Source of the DNA: Clostridium mobile
GTDB lineage: Bacteria; Bacillota; Clostridia; Clostridiales; Clostridiaceae
Length of the DNA stretch: 64,000 bases
NCBI RefSeq assembly: GCF_018918285.1
Contig: NZ_JAHLQF010000004.1
Coordinates: 248,001 to 312,000 of the forward strand
Direction of reading: 5' to 3'
Positions 8,369-17,704 of this stretch are shown one piece after another (the stretch's first letter is position 1; each line of letters opens with the position of its first letter). The translations under genes and the position numbers were made by a program. The notes beneath the pieces were generated by a model. It ran no database searches. It saw only the letters and a list, made by a program, of their open reading frames with translations, and had not been told where the DNA came from.

Positions 8369-9725
8369 TTTCCAATCCTCCATTTGCACTTGCGATTAAA
8401 TCATCAATGCTATTAACATTTTTACATTTTGTGATTACAATAACACGATCTCCTTGAATAATAGAATCATTACCATTGGGAATTATAATATCATTTTTTC
8501 TAACTATGGTTGCAATAATAGAATCTTCTTTAAATTTTATATTCTTTAATGGCTTATTTATATAGCTACTTTTATCCTTTGCTATAAATTCTAATATTTC
8601 AGCCTTTCCTTCTACAATACGATATAAAGATTCCACTTTATTTCCTCTGACATATTTCAATATTTGATTTGTAGTAATTGCCTTAGGACTTATAACATGG
8701 TCAATACCTAAGTTATTTAATACATTCATATAATTGCTTCTACTATTTTTAGCTATAACCTTTTTCACTCCACTTTGTTTTGCCAAAAGAGATGATAATA
8801 AGTTTTCTTCATCAATTCCTGTTACAGCAATAAATGCATCCATGTCCTGTAAATTTTCTGATAGTAATATATCTTCATCAGTACCATCTGCATTAATAAT
8901 AAGCGCTTTAGGGAGAAGCTCTGAAAGCTCTACACAGCGCTCTCTATCTATTTCAATAATCTTAACCTTCATTCCCATCTCCGATATTATATTAGTTAAA
9001 TAATAAGCAATTCTTCCTCCGCCTAGGATCATAACATTCTTAAATTTTAAAGGTATTAACCCTACTAATTTACAAAAGTTATATAAACTCGAAGACTTTC
9101 CTATAACATAAATACTATCATTTTCTTGAAGCACTATATTTCCACTAGGAACAATTACTTCCTCTCCTCTTATAATAGCACCAGCTAAAGCTGATATATT
9201 GGTGTTATAAAAAATATTCTTTAAATTTTTCCCAATGATGGGCATACCTTCTGTCAACTTTAATTGAATCATTTTTACTCTACCTTTTGCAAAGCTTTCT
9301 ACATTTATAGCTGGAGAGAAATTGAGAGATTGTGCTATTTCATCCGCTGCAGCTAATTCTGGGTTGATGACCATTTCTAGTTCCAACTCTTCTCTTAATA
9401 AAGAAAGTTCTTTGGCATATTCCGGATCTCTAATCCTTGCAATAGTATGTGCCGCTCCTAATTTTTTCCCAGTTAGGCAAGCTACCATGTTTATTTCATC
9501 ACTTCCAGTTACAGCCATAAGCAAATCTGCTTCATTTACCCCTGCTTCTAATAGAATATTAGTGCTAGTACCACTGCCTTTAATACACATTACATCTAAA
9601 TTTTCTTCTGCTTTTCTTAAAATTTGGGGGCTTTTATCAATTATAACCACATTATGGTTTTCCTTTTCTAAATTTTCAGCTAAGTTATAACCTACTTTAC
9701 CCGCTCCAATTATGATGATGTTCAT
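8319..9725 (-). CDS. trkA: Trk system potassium uptake protein TrkA
   Basis: Cytoplasmic regulatory subunit gating TrkH. The 468 residues contain two tandem RCK units: the first begins MNIIIIGAGKVGYNLAENL with the NAD(H)-binding GxGxxG and acidic IIDKS end of strand 2; the second begins near residue 229 (VMILGGGRIAYYL). Each is followed by a TrkA-C domain (for example INIIP-type ligand pocket around SGNIVLQENDSIYVIG and IIQGDRVIVIT). Full length for the two-unit TrkA type. AGGAGG precedes the ATG. Translationally coupled to trkH through a 50-base overlap. Confidence 0.94.
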   Translation of the reverse strand: MNIIIIGAGKVGYNLAENLEKENHNVVIIDKSPQILRKAEENLDVMCIKGSGTSTNILLEAGVNEADLLMAVTGSDEINMVACLTGKKLGAAHTIARIRDPEYAKELSLLREELELEMVINPELAAADEIAQSLNFSPAINVESFAKGRVKMIQLKLTEGMPIIGKNLKNIFYNTNISALAGAIIRGEEVIVPSGNIVLQENDSIYVIGKSSSLYNFCKLVGLIPLKFKNVMILGGGRIAYYLTNIISEMGMKVKIIEIDRERCVELSELLPKALIINADGTDEDILLSENLQDMDAFIAVTGIDEENLLSSLLAKQSGVKKVIAKNSRSNYMNVLNNLGIDHVISPKAITTNQILKYVRGNKVESLYRIVEGKAEILEFIAKDKSSYINKPLKNIKFKEDSIIATIVRKNDIIIPNGNDSIIQGDRVIVITKCKNVNSIDDLIASANGGLENEFWNGLKKFGDFINM

Positions 9726-9846
9726 AAAATCCTCCTAATTGACTTATGTTAAGCCTGTAATCAAAAATATCTAAATAAATATTGTATGATATAGAATATA
9801 TTATACAATAAAATAAAAACAGTGGTATATGTTAATAAAATTTTAT

Positions 9847-10212
9847 TTACTTTCCTAAATTTCGCCAATGCTCATAAGCTTCATTTAATTCCATTAAAGC
9901 TGATGACTTATCCTGAGCCATAACAGCTCCTTTTAAACGAGCTAAACTAGCTCCTAGTGAATTTATTTCGTCTCTCTCTGAGCTATATTGCACCCTTTTC
10001 ACTATTCTTCTCCATGCATCGTCCAATAAATTTATACTTTCATCAACCTGCTTCCAATTCTCATGATTAACCTGATCTATAGTTGTTTCAATAATTAGCG
10101 GAAGATTATCATTTTTACCTAAGGGTCTTTTTAAATAATTACCACTTAACATAATTAATATAAAGAATATCAATATAACAACTGGAATGGCTTTCTCGAA
10201 AAACTTCCTCAT
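9847..10212 (-). CDS. DUF4363 membrane-anchored protein, copy 2
   Basis: A 121-residue paralogue of the protein at 6375-6746: N-terminal membrane helix (IPVVILIFFILIMLSGNYL), then the family helix with NHENWKQVDESINLLDDAW and a second helix SLGASLARLKGAVMAQDKSSALMEL. It begins 16 bases after the DUF421 gene on the same strand. Role unknown. Together with the copy near 6.4 kb it brackets trkAH. Confidence 0.82.
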   Translation of the reverse strand: MRKFFEKAIPVVILIFFILIMLSGNYLKRPLGKNDNLPLIIETTIDQVNHENWKQVDESINLLDDAWRRIVKRVQYSSERDEINSLGASLARLKGAVMAQDKSSALMELNEAYEHWRNLGK

Positions 10213-10228
10213 ATTATATTCTCCTTAC

Positions 10229-10951
10229 TTATTTTTTTGTATTATCTTTATTTTTTCCATTATCCTCATATTTATCAATATAAAGATTCCCTGTAGACTC
10301 TAACGTAGCTAAAAACACTTGTGATATATCTTTTACTTTTTGTTTCTTTAATTCTTTTATAAGCCAATTTTTATCCTTTTTAATTTTAGCTAGGTTTTCC
10401 TCAATAATCATTCCATCATAGATTAATTCAGTACTAATATTAGATGGCTGAACAGATATGTTCATATCTTTAGGTGTTAATGGATTATGCTCTGCTTTTT
10501 TTAGAACAGAAATGTTGCCATTAGGCTCTAATATAGCAAATTCAACTTCACTCAAATCAAAAATATCCTTATTTCTTAAGAGTTGCAAAACATCCTCTAT
10601 TCTATATTTCATTTTTCTTAGCGCATCTTCCATTATTTCGCCATTCATAATTACTATGGTAGGTTCGCCATCTACATATTTAGCTATATACATCCATTTT
10701 ATAGTCATGGATTGCAGTAAAAAACTTAGTATTGCCCATGTAAAAAGCCCTACCCAGTGTGGCCATGCCCTACTAGATAAATCCGTAGTCAATGAAGCAG
10801 CAATGGAACCAATTGTTATCCCTAATACGTAGTCAAAAAATGTTAACTGACTTATTTGTTGTTTTCCTAAAGCTCTAGTAAAAATAAAAAGAGAAAAATA
10901 CCCTATAATAGATCTTACTACAACTACCAATCCTTCACTCAATTTATCCAC
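10229..10951 (-). CDS. DUF421 (YetF-like) membrane protein, copy 2
   Basis: A 240-residue protein with three N-terminal helices and the soluble YetF domain. Conserved parts: FTRALGKQQISQLTFFDYVLGITIGSIAASLTTD, then PTIVIMNGEIMEDALRKMKY and FAILEPNGNISVLKKAEHNPLT. It is the upstream member of a pair with the DUF4363 gene at 9847-10212. Compared with copy 1 it is 18 residues longer, mainly a lysine/asparagine-rich tail (NGKNKDNTKK). Function unproved. Confidence 0.88.
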   Translation of the reverse strand: MDKLSEGLVVVVRSIIGYFSLFIFTRALGKQQISQLTFFDYVLGITIGSIAASLTTDLSSRAWPHWVGLFTWAILSFLLQSMTIKWMYIAKYVDGEPTIVIMNGEIMEDALRKMKYRIEDVLQLLRNKDIFDLSEVEFAILEPNGNISVLKKAEHNPLTPKDMNISVQPSNISTELIYDGMIIEENLAKIKKDKNWLIKELKKQKVKDISQVFLATLESTGNLYIDKYEDNGKNKDNTKK

Positions 10952-11035
10952 CTCTATCTATAAATCCTCTTAAGTATATTTTGCAACACAATCCTATATT
11001 TATACTTAAATTGAAGTGAATAGCGACAAATAAAA

Positions 11036-11089
11036 AATGAAGAATATAATGATAGGCCTTCCACAAAGTTCATACCAATATTCTTCATT
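11036..11089 (-). terminator. Terminator after the racemase-family gene
   Basis: Perfect 12-base arms AATGAAGAATAT / ATATTCTTCATT with a 30-base loop; the minus strand continues with TTTTTTATTTG, so this should end the transcript of the gene at 11119-11760. Confidence 0.65.
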
Positions 11090-11118
11090 CTTAATTCTTC
11101 ACCTTTAAATCTTTATTC

Positions 11119-11760
11119 TTAAACTATTAATTTATCTAACATTTTAACAGCCGGATCTATAATGGGTATAGAGCTTTTTTCCTTTAACTCTTTGCAAAAA
11201 TAAGGAAAATGAGTGCAACCTAAAATTATTACTTCACATTTAATGCCTTTTAAAAATTCCATAGCCTTATCTAAAGCAAGTTTCTCTATAATTTCTTTTG
11301 GTTCCATACTCATTTCAATTGCATTTACAATAGGTAATGCGCCAATTCCTATTATATGAGCTTTCGGATTGCACTTTTGTATAATTTTTTCAATACCAAA
11401 AGTACTTTGATTATTAGCTGCCAATACTCCTATAATATTAAATTTTTCCCCCATATCAACATATACTTGAAGAGGAGTCACAATATTTATATTAAATTCC
11501 CTAGCTAACTCTTCCATATCAACAGCTGCACTTAATGAATTGCAATATACAAATATATTTTTTATGCCCTTGCTTTTAATAGTTTTTATTTTCTCTTTAA
11601 CCATATCTTTTAGTAAATCTGGATATAAAACCTGAAGAATCGATTGCTCATCTGGTATTCTTGAAATAGGATACCCTTCAGAATCATATCCATGCTTTTT
11701 TAAAAATTTTTGCCCCAACTTTGTATCAACTGGAGTTCCTGCGATTACAGCAATATCCAT
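11119..11760 (-). CDS. Aspartate/glutamate racemase family protein
   Basis: A 213-residue protein of the Asp/Glu racemase superfamily, cofactor-independent enzymes that use two cysteines. The two Cys motifs are present: VYCNSLSAAVD (C73) and ILGCTHFPYF (Cys about residue 182). It differs from ordinary MurI in being shorter and starting MDIAVIAGTPVDTKLGQKFL, so it is probably not the main glutamate racemase for peptidoglycan; substrate unknown. The stop is followed by a strong terminator. AGGGGGT precedes the start. Stands alone between DUF421 and cwlJ. Confidence 0.82.
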   Translation of the reverse strand: MDIAVIAGTPVDTKLGQKFLKKHGYDSEGYPISRIPDEQSILQVLYPDLLKDMVKEKIKTIKSKGIKNIFVYCNSLSAAVDMEELAREFNINIVTPLQVYVDMGEKFNIIGVLAANNQSTFGIEKIIQKCNPKAHIIGIGALPIVNAIEMSMEPKEIIEKLALDKAMEFLKGIKCEVIILGCTHFPYFCKELKEKSSIPIIDPAVKMLDKLIV

Positions 11761-11939
11761 ACTAATACCCCCTTAAAAATTATTATACATTTCAACTTAT
11801 GCTTTATATTACATTTTACTTTATATTTAAATATTAACATAAATAATTTAATTTAGTTAAAATATTGTAGTTTTTCAAGAACTTTTTATCTCTCTAATAA
11901 ATATACTAATACTGTAGCTTTATTAAGGAGATGAACTTA

Positions 11940-12383
11940 ATGTCTTATGATAATAGAGAGCTATTAGCTAGGCTTATAAAATGTGAAGCCGGCGGTGAAG
12001 GTGATAATGGCATGAGAGCAGTTGCTTCAGTAGTTATGAACAGGGTTAATGTATCTTACGGTGAGTATCATAGACTAGGCCAAGGTGATATAAGAAAAAT
12101 TATTTTCCAACCTGGTCAATTTGATTGTGTTGCTTCTGAACTATATGGGGTGCCTAATCCCCAAACAATTTGGGCCAGTCCTCCGGAGGAAATACATTTT
12201 GAAATTGCGGATTGGGCATTAGCTGGAAATAGATTGTATACTACCGGTGCTTCTTTATGGTATTTTAATCCTTATGTAGAAACATGCCCTTATATCTTCC
12301 CTCGTAATGGTAGCGGTAGCTTTCAAGTTAGGGTTGCCAATCATTGTTTCTACAATCCTACAGAGCTTTATGCCCAAACTTAA
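11940..12383 (+). CDS. cwlJ: Spore cortex-lytic/cell wall hydrolase CwlJ
   Basis: Germination enzyme of the SleB/CwlJ hydrolase family. The catalytic-type N-terminal motif LARLIKCEAGGEGDNGMRAVASVVMNRV has the conserved glutamate, and the C-terminal GASLWYFNP and NHCFYNP are typical of CwlJ. At 147 residues it has no signal peptide or peptidoglycan-binding domain, which separates CwlJ from SleB. AAGGAG at 11925-11930 favours the second ATG (11940) over the one at 11931, which touches the site. The next gene encodes GerQ, which in Bacillus is needed for CwlJ to assemble in the coat; the pair is probably one mother-cell operon. Confidence 0.9.
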   Translation: MSYDNRELLARLIKCEAGGEGDNGMRAVASVVMNRVNVSYGEYHRLGQGDIRKIIFQPGQFDCVASELYGVPNPQTIWASPPEEIHFEIADWALAGNRLYTTGASLWYFNPYVETCPYIFPRNGSGSFQVRVANHCFYNPTELYAQT

Positions 12384-12418
12384 TCTATAATAATATAATT
12401 TATAAGGAGGTCGTTCTT

Positions 12419-12907
12419 TTGTTTACAAGAATGCCAAATAATTATTACGATTATCCAATGTGGGACGAACCAGCTATGGATTATCCCTATACAACAAAAC
12501 CAGAAATTCATTTTGATACACCATCTTACGAGAGACAAGAATTTCCACCTGCTACAACCCCAACCCCAACACCAACACCAACACCAACACCAACACCTCC
12601 ACCACGTCCTGGTACCACAGGAGGCCCTAGCTTAGTAATAGAACCTGCTCCACCGGTTCAACAAGATACAAATTATACTCAAGGTTGGTTAACAACACAA
12701 ATAGGAAACTATGTTAAAATCGAGTTTCTAATTGGAACCAATATGCTAATTGACCGTGAAGGTGTTTTATTAGAGGTTGGAATTAGTTATGTTGTCATAC
12801 GAGAAAGTGGAACAAATGATATGTTAATGTGTGATATATATTCTATTAAATTTGTAAGGGTTTTCGATGACCAAGAAAGAATGTTAAGTCTTTACCAAAG
12901 TAGATAA
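12419..12907 (+). CDS. gerQ: Spore coat protein GerQ
   Basis: Coat protein that recruits CwlJ. The C-terminal half (about residues 85-160) matches GerQ: QGWLTTQIGNYVKIEFLIG, then VGISYVVIRESGTNDMLMCDIYSIKFVRVF. The N-terminal half is low complexity, aromatic and proline rich, with a run of Pro-Thr pairs encoded by a CCAACA hexamer repeat. Start: AAGGAGG at 12404-12410 is eight bases before a TTG (12419), giving 162 residues; the in-frame codons further upstream overlap cwlJ and have no site. The Pro-Thr stretch is likely to vary in length between strains. Confidence 0.88.
   Translation: MFTRMPNNYYDYPMWDEPAMDYPYTTKPEIHFDTPSYERQEFPPATTPTPTPTPTPTPTPPPRPGTTGGPSLVIEPAPPVQQDTNYTQGWLTTQIGNYVKIEFLIGTNMLIDREGVLLEVGISYVVIRESGTNDMLMCDIYSIKFVRVFDDQERMLSLYQSR
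12550..12605 (+). repeat. CCAACA hexamer microsatellite inside gerQ
   Basis: About seven near-perfect copies of a CCAACA/CCAACC unit encode alternating Pro and Thr. A change of copy number keeps the reading frame. Confidence 0.8.
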
Positions 12908-12989
12908 TATATTAGCATTTCAATATAATAAACATACATAAGAGTAATAATTGAGTGATTTATAATAACATTAATTTTTATCCTATAAA

Positions 12990-13016
12990 GGCCGTATACA
13001 CATTATGTATACGGCC
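12990..13016. terminator. Stem-loop after gerQ, related to the trkH terminator
   Basis: Arms GGCCGTATAC / GTATACGGCC with loop ACATTAT. The core CCGTATACACAT...GTATACGG is shared with the element at 6873-6901. It lies 80 bases after gerQ and has only a short T tract on the plus strand. Confidence 0.55.
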
Positions 13017-13148
13017 CATACTTTTGCGGAGGTTATCTGTATCCACAAAATAATTATTTTTTATCTTCTTAGATTTACCTTCAAAGGTTTTAATTATATA
13101 TTTAATATAATTATATCTTTTTTGACATTATATGTCCACAACAATAAT

Positions 13149-15074
13149 TTAATCTATTGTATTATCATTAGCTTTCTCTTCAGCAATTTTTTCTGCTATT
13201 TCATTAAGATAAACCCATGTCTCCATTTTTTCTTCTAATTGCTTTTCAACCTCTTCCTTCTCTATCAATAGATTTTGCAATTTGCTATATTCTGCAGCGG
13301 CATTATTAATATTAATCTCAAGTTGTTGTAATTTATCCTCAAGTTCAGAAATAACGCTGTCTATTTCTTCATACTCCCTCTGCTCTTTATATGAAAACTT
13401 TAATGGCTTATCTTTTCTTCTTTGTGAATTATTTTCCTTATGTGTTATCTGTATTCCTTCATTATTATTGTTTATATTTTTATTTATTTCTCTATCATTA
13501 TTAATTTTTTCTTTTAAATCCGAGTAATTACCAGTATTTTGAGATATATTTCCATAACCTTTAAATAAAAATATTTTTTCTGCTACCCTATCTAAAAAAT
13601 ATCTATCATGAGAAACAGCGACAACTGCCCCCTGAAAATTATCAATATAATCTTCTAAAATTGTTAATGTTTCAATATCTAGATCATTAGTAGGCTCATC
13701 TAAAAGCAATACATTAGGGCCCTCCATAAGCGTTCTTAGTAAGTATAATCTTCTCTTTTCCCCACCAGAAAGTTTAGATACAGGTGTCCATTGCATAGAT
13801 GGGGTAAATAAAAATCTTTCTAACATTTGCGATGCACTTATTTTCTCACCATCAGCAGTTGTTATTATTTCTCCCCCTTCTTTTATATATTCTATAACCC
13901 TCAAGTCTTCATTCATATGATTGGTTTCTTGAGAAAATAGACCTATTTTAACTGTCTCTCCAACTTCAACTTCTCCACTATCTGGCTTCATTCTATTAGA
14001 CATTATATTTATAAGAGTTGATTTCCCAAAACCATTTGGGCCAACTATTCCTATTCTATCATTTCTAGTTACTATATAATTAAAGTCCTTTATTATTTCC
14101 TTGTCACCAAAGGATTTATTTATATTTTTTAATTCCATAACTTTTTTACCTAGATAGCTCCCTGCCACAGAGATTTCAACTTTTTTATCAAAAGATTCTA
14201 TACTTTCTTCGCTTAACTTTTCAAAACGGTCTATTCTAGCTTTTTGTTTAGTACTTCTTGCTTTTGCACCTCTTTTTATCCAAGAAAGTTCTTTTCTTAA
14301 AATATTTTGTCTCTTTTTTTCAAGAGATTCTTCCATCTCTTCTCTTTCCATCTTCTTTTCTAAGAAGCTTTCATAGTTACCATCATATGTGTATATATTT
14401 CCTCTATCTATCTCAGCAATTTTATTTACTACTCTATCTAAAAAATATCTATCATGGGTAACCATAAGAAGAGCTCCTTTTCTTTTATTCAAGTACTCTT
14501 CTAGCCAATCTATAGTTTCATTATCCAAATGATTTGTAGGCTCATCTAAAATAAGCAATTCACAAGGATTGATAAGAGCTGAGGCTAAGGCTATTCTTTT
14601 TCTCTGCCCTCCAGATAAACTCCCTACCTTGGCGTTAAAATCTGATATACCCAATTTCATCAATATGGATTTAGCTTCACTTTCTATTCCCCAGGCATTC
14701 ATAGCATCCATTTTACCAGTAAGCTTCATTATATATTCACTTGAGCTATTAACATTTTCTATGGCTTTTTCATATTCTCTTATCAACTCCATAATTGGTG
14801 AATTTCCTTTAAATACTTGTTCTAATACTGTAGCTTCAGTTTCAAAATATGGATTTTGAGAAAGGTATTCTATATTTACTGAGTTACCCTTTATTATTCT
14901 TCCTTCATCTATACTTTCTTCTCCAGCTATTATCTTAAGTAATGTGGTTTTTCCTGTCCCATTTATACCTATTACTCCAATTTTATCTCCATCATTTATG
15001 CCTAAATTTATATTTTTAAACAGTTCTTTTTCACTATAACTTTTACATAGGTTTTCTATACTTATTAAATTCAT
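13149..15074 (-). CDS. ABC-F family ATPase, Uup type
   Basis: A 641-residue soluble protein with two ABC ATPase domains and no membrane helices. First Walker [10 protein letters not shown], signature LSGGQRKR, Walker [13 protein letters not shown]; second Walker [10 protein letters not shown], signature LSGGEKRR, Walker [12 protein letters not shown]. An ABC-F linker rich in charged residues ([20 protein letters not shown]) separates them, and the last 80 residues form a coiled coil ([20 protein letters not shown]), as in Uup. ABC-F proteins act at the ribosome E site. ATG at 15074 follows AAAGGA by six bases; the longer frame to 15140 has no site. Divergent from the next ABC-F gene. Confidence 0.9.
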   Translation of the reverse strand: MNLISIENLCKSYSEKELFKNINLGINDGDKIGVIGINGTGKTTLLKIIAGEESIDEGRIIKGNSVNIEYLSQNPYFETEATVLEQVFKGNSPIMELIREYEKAIENVNSSSEYIMKLTGKMDAMNAWGIESEAKSILMKLGISDFNAKVGSLSGGQRKRIALASALINPCELLILDEPTNHLDNETIDWLEEYLNKRKGALLMVTHDRYFLDRVVNKIAEIDRGNIYTYDGNYESFLEKKMEREEMEESLEKKRQNILRKELSWIKRGAKARSTKQKARIDRFEKLSEESIESFDKKVEISVAGSYLGKKVMELKNINKSFGDKEIIKDFNYIVTRNDRIGIVGPNGFGKSTLINIMSNRMKPDSGEVEVGETVKIGLFSQETNHMNEDLRVIEYIKEGGEIITTADGEKISASQMLERFLFTPSMQWTPVSKLSGGEKRRLYLLRTLMEGPNVLLLDEPTNDLDIETLTILEDYIDNFQGAVVAVSHDRYFLDRVAEKIFLFKGYGNISQNTGNYSDLKEKINNDREINKNINNNNEGIQITHKENNSQRRKDKPLKFSYKEQREYEEIDSVISELEDKLQQLEININNAAAEYSKLQNLLIEKEEVEKQLEEKMETWVYLNEIAEKIAEEKANDNTID

Positions 15075-15233
15075 GTTATTTCCTTTCTTAAAGAGATTTA
15101 CTTTTATTTTCTTTATAACATATAGTAAAAAAAAGAGCAAATATAATAATTTTACTTTAAAAAATTTCTACAATCTTATATAATCTTTTATGTATGTTTT
15201 AAAATTTGAAACCATTGAGAAAGGAATTGAGAA

Positions 15234-16790
15234 ATGAGTATTCTATCAGTTAAAAATCTTAGCCACGGTTTTGGTGACAGAGCTATTCTAAATAATGTGT
15301 CCTTTAAACTTTTAAAAGGAGAACACATTGGACTTATCGGCGCTAATGGTGAAGGAAAATCTTCTTTTATGAGTATCATAACTGGCAAATTAGATCCAGA
15401 TGAAGGAGAAATAGAATGGGCTAAGCGTGTTAGAATTGGTTACCTAGACCAACATACAGCATTAGAGCGTGGAATGACAATTAGAGAGGTTTTAAAAGGT
15501 GCATTTAAATATTTATTTGATTTAGAAACTGAAATGAATGAAATATGCGATAAAATGGCAACTGCCACGCCTGAAGAATTAGAACAATTATTAGAAGATA
15601 TGAGTACAATTCAAGATATTTTAACGCATAATGACTTTTATATCATAGATGCAAAGGTTGACGAAGTAGCCCGTGGTATGGGATTAATAGATATAGGCTT
15701 AGATAAAGATGTAAGTGATCTTAGCGGTGGTCAAAGAACTAAAGTTTTACTAGCAAAATTATTGCTTGAAAAGCCAGATATCCTTCTTTTAGACGAGCCT
15801 ACTAACTACTTAGATGAACAACATATAGAATGGTTAAAGCGTTATCTTCAAGAATATGAGAATGCATTTATTTTAATTTCTCATGATATTCCATTCTTAA
15901 ATAGTGTTATTAATCTTATATACCATATGGAAAATCAAGAATTAAACCGTTATGTTGGCTCTTATGATGATTTTATGAAAGTTTATGAAGCAAGAAAGCA
16001 ACAATTAGAGGCTGCTTATAAAAAGCAACAACAAGAAATTGAAGATTTAAAAGACTTCGTTTCTAGAAATAAAGCTAGAGTTTCTACAAGAAATATGGCT
16101 ATGTCTAGACAAAAGAAATTAGACAAAATGGAAGTAATAGAACTTGCTAAAGAAAAGCCAAAACCTGAGTTCAATTTCAAAGATGCTAGAACCTCTGGAA
16201 AGCTAATTTTTGAAACGAAGGATTTAGTAATTGGATATAGTGAACCTTTGTCTAAACCTTTAAATCTTCGCATGGAACGAGGTCAAAAGATTGCTCTTGT
16301 TGGAGCTAATGGACTAGGAAAAACTACACTATTAAAAAGTATTTTAGGAGAAATTAATCCAATATCAGGTTATGCAGCTCTAGGTGACTACCTGCACATA
16401 GGATATTTTGAACAGGAAATTAAAGAAGCTAATTATAACACTTGTATAGATGAGGTATGGGGCGATTTCCCAGGCTTTACTCAATACGAAGTGCGTGCAG
16501 CCCTTGCAAAATGTGGACTTACCACAAAGCATATAGAAAGTAAAATAGTTGTATTAAGTGGTGGAGAACAAGCTAAAGTTAGATTATGTAAATTAATCAA
16601 TAAAGAAACTAACCTACTAGTTCTAGACGAACCAACAAACCACTTAGATGTAGATGCTAAAGAAGAGCTTAAACGTGCACTTAAGTCCTATAAAGGAAGC
16701 GTACTTTTAATCTGCCATGAACCAGAATTTTATAAAGATGTGGTAACAGAAGTGTGGAACTGCGAAAATTGGACTACTAAAATTTTCTAG
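15234..16790 (+). CDS. ABC-F family ATPase, YkpA/YbiT type
   Basis: A 518-residue ABC-F protein with two ATPase domains: Walker A GANGEGKSS, signature LSGGQRTK, Walker [12 protein letters not shown]; then [28 protein letters not shown]. The linker (YEARKQQLEAAYKKQQQEIEDLKDFVSRNKAR) is the short arm-type ABC-F linker. No C-terminal coiled coil, unlike the neighbour on the other strand. Likely a translation factor or, less likely, a ribosome-protection resistance protein; sequence alone does not decide. GAAAGGAATT precedes the ATG. Ends in a good intrinsic terminator at 16840-16876. Confidence 0.9.
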   Translation: MSILSVKNLSHGFGDRAILNNVSFKLLKGEHIGLIGANGEGKSSFMSIITGKLDPDEGEIEWAKRVRIGYLDQHTALERGMTIREVLKGAFKYLFDLETEMNEICDKMATATPEELEQLLEDMSTIQDILTHNDFYIIDAKVDEVARGMGLIDIGLDKDVSDLSGGQRTKVLLAKLLLEKPDILLLDEPTNYLDEQHIEWLKRYLQEYENAFILISHDIPFLNSVINLIYHMENQELNRYVGSYDDFMKVYEARKQQLEAAYKKQQQEIEDLKDFVSRNKARVSTRNMAMSRQKKLDKMEVIELAKEKPKPEFNFKDARTSGKLIFETKDLVIGYSEPLSKPLNLRMERGQKIALVGANGLGKTTLLKSILGEINPISGYAALGDYLHIGYFEQEIKEANYNTCIDEVWGDFPGFTQYEVRAALAKCGLTTKHIESKIVVLSGGEQAKVRLCKLINKETNLLVLDEPTNHLDVDAKEELKRALKSYKGSVLLICHEPEFYKDVVTEVWNCENWTTKIF

Positions 16791-16839
16791 TAGTTCAATA
16801 TGTAGCACTTTATTGAAAGTACTATAAATACTAGCATTG

Positions 16840-16876
16840 AAACAGCAGTAATATTAACAAGTATTATTGCTGTTTT
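16840..16876 (+). terminator. Terminator after the YkpA-type ABC-F gene
   Basis: Arms AAACAGCAGTAATA / TATTATTGCTGTTTT with an eight-base loop and a short T tract, 50 bases past the stop. Confidence 0.75.
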
Positions 16877-16902
16877 CTATTTTCTTATCATCTTAACATA
16901 AG

Positions 16903-16954
16903 GGTTGCAACTGGCAGTTGCGAAATTGAAAGGGCCATTTGATGGTGTGCAACC
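16903..16954 (+). other. Nested, mutually exclusive inverted repeats upstream of the XRE gene
   Basis: GGTTGCA (16903-16909) can pair with TGCAACC (16948-16954), while the overlapping GCAACT (16907-16912) can pair with AGTTGC (16916-16921). The GC content is well above the surroundings. The element stands 46 bases before the ATG of the XRE gene; operator, leader structure or remnant are all possible. Confidence 0.4.
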
Positions 16955-16999
16955 GTAAAGAATGTTAAACTTATTCCATAAAACAAGGGAGGTGTTTCA

Positions 17000-17626
17000 A
17001 TGACATTAGGTGAAAAAATTCAAATGTGTAGAAAGTCAAAGGGCTTATCACAAGAGGAAATGGCTTCTGGTCTTGGAGTGTCTAGACAGGCTCTATCAAA
17101 ATGGGAGTGTAATACATCAATTCCTGATGTTGATAAAATTATTGCGTTAAGCAACTATTTTAGTGTTACCACAGACTATCTGTTAAAAGATGAGTATATA
17201 GATGAAAATGTGATCTTAAGAACTGAAACAAAGAAACAGAGCGGAAATATCCCTATTGCTATTTCTACCGCAATAATTGCAATAGGTCTTATTATCGCTT
17301 TAGCAATGGCTAATGATGGAACTCTGTTTTTCTATTGGCAATTTACCTCTGCTGCATTAGGCATGGGTATTCAAATCGCTGGAATATGCATTTTTGAGGT
17401 TTTATATTTTAGTAAGCATTTTGAAATAAAAAACCAGTATTTATTTTGGGCGATTAATACTTGGCTATTATCCATTATGCCCATCATTCTTTCATTAGGT
17501 ATATTGTCCAAACTATTAAATAGATTTGAAGTTTTTCATTATTCCTTCAATATTATGCTATTTTACCTTATTTTTAATGGAGTAGTAACATTCATTTTTT
17601 CAAAGAGATGGTACAATGCAAAATGA
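17000..17626 (+). CDS. XRE family regulator with C-terminal membrane helices
   Basis: Residues 1-62 are a Cro/C1 helix-turn-helix: GEKIQMCRKSKGLSQEEMASGLGVSRQALSKWE with NTSIPDVDKIIALSNYFSVTTDYLL. After a linker, about residues 80-205 carry four hydrophobic helices. This architecture is that of membrane-bound XRE regulators common in Firmicutes, thought to sense an envelope or ionic signal. GGGAGG precedes the ATG. It is alone, between an ABC-F gene and convergent small regulators, with the inverted repeats at 16903-16954 in its leader. Target genes unknown. Confidence 0.85.
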   Translation: MTLGEKIQMCRKSKGLSQEEMASGLGVSRQALSKWECNTSIPDVDKIIALSNYFSVTTDYLLKDEYIDENVILRTETKKQSGNIPIAISTAIIAIGLIIALAMANDGTLFFYWQFTSAALGMGIQIAGICIFEVLYFSKHFEIKNQYLFWAINTWLLSIMPIILSLGILSKLLNRFEVFHYSFNIMLFYLIFNGVVTFIFSKRWYNAK

Positions 17627-17663
17627 GAAAAATCCTTACTTAATTAAAACATTTTTTCGATAA

Positions 17664-17700
17664 AAACGGTATGCTAGTTTATTATTTTAGCATACCATTT
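17664..17700. terminator. Bidirectional terminator
   Basis: Arms AAACGGTATGCTA / TAGCATACCATTT (one mismatch) with a 13-base loop between the convergent XRE and DUF1700 genes. Confidence 0.7.
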
Positions 17701-17704
17701 TACA

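Noticed and set aside
12991-13240. 77-residue plus-strand frame after gerQ
   Set aside because: It is a hydrophobic shadow of the uup 3' end and the stem-loop region, with no ribosome site.
15188-15388. 66-residue minus-strand frame across the YkpA-type start
   Set aside because: Antisense shadow of a clearly coding ABC-F gene.
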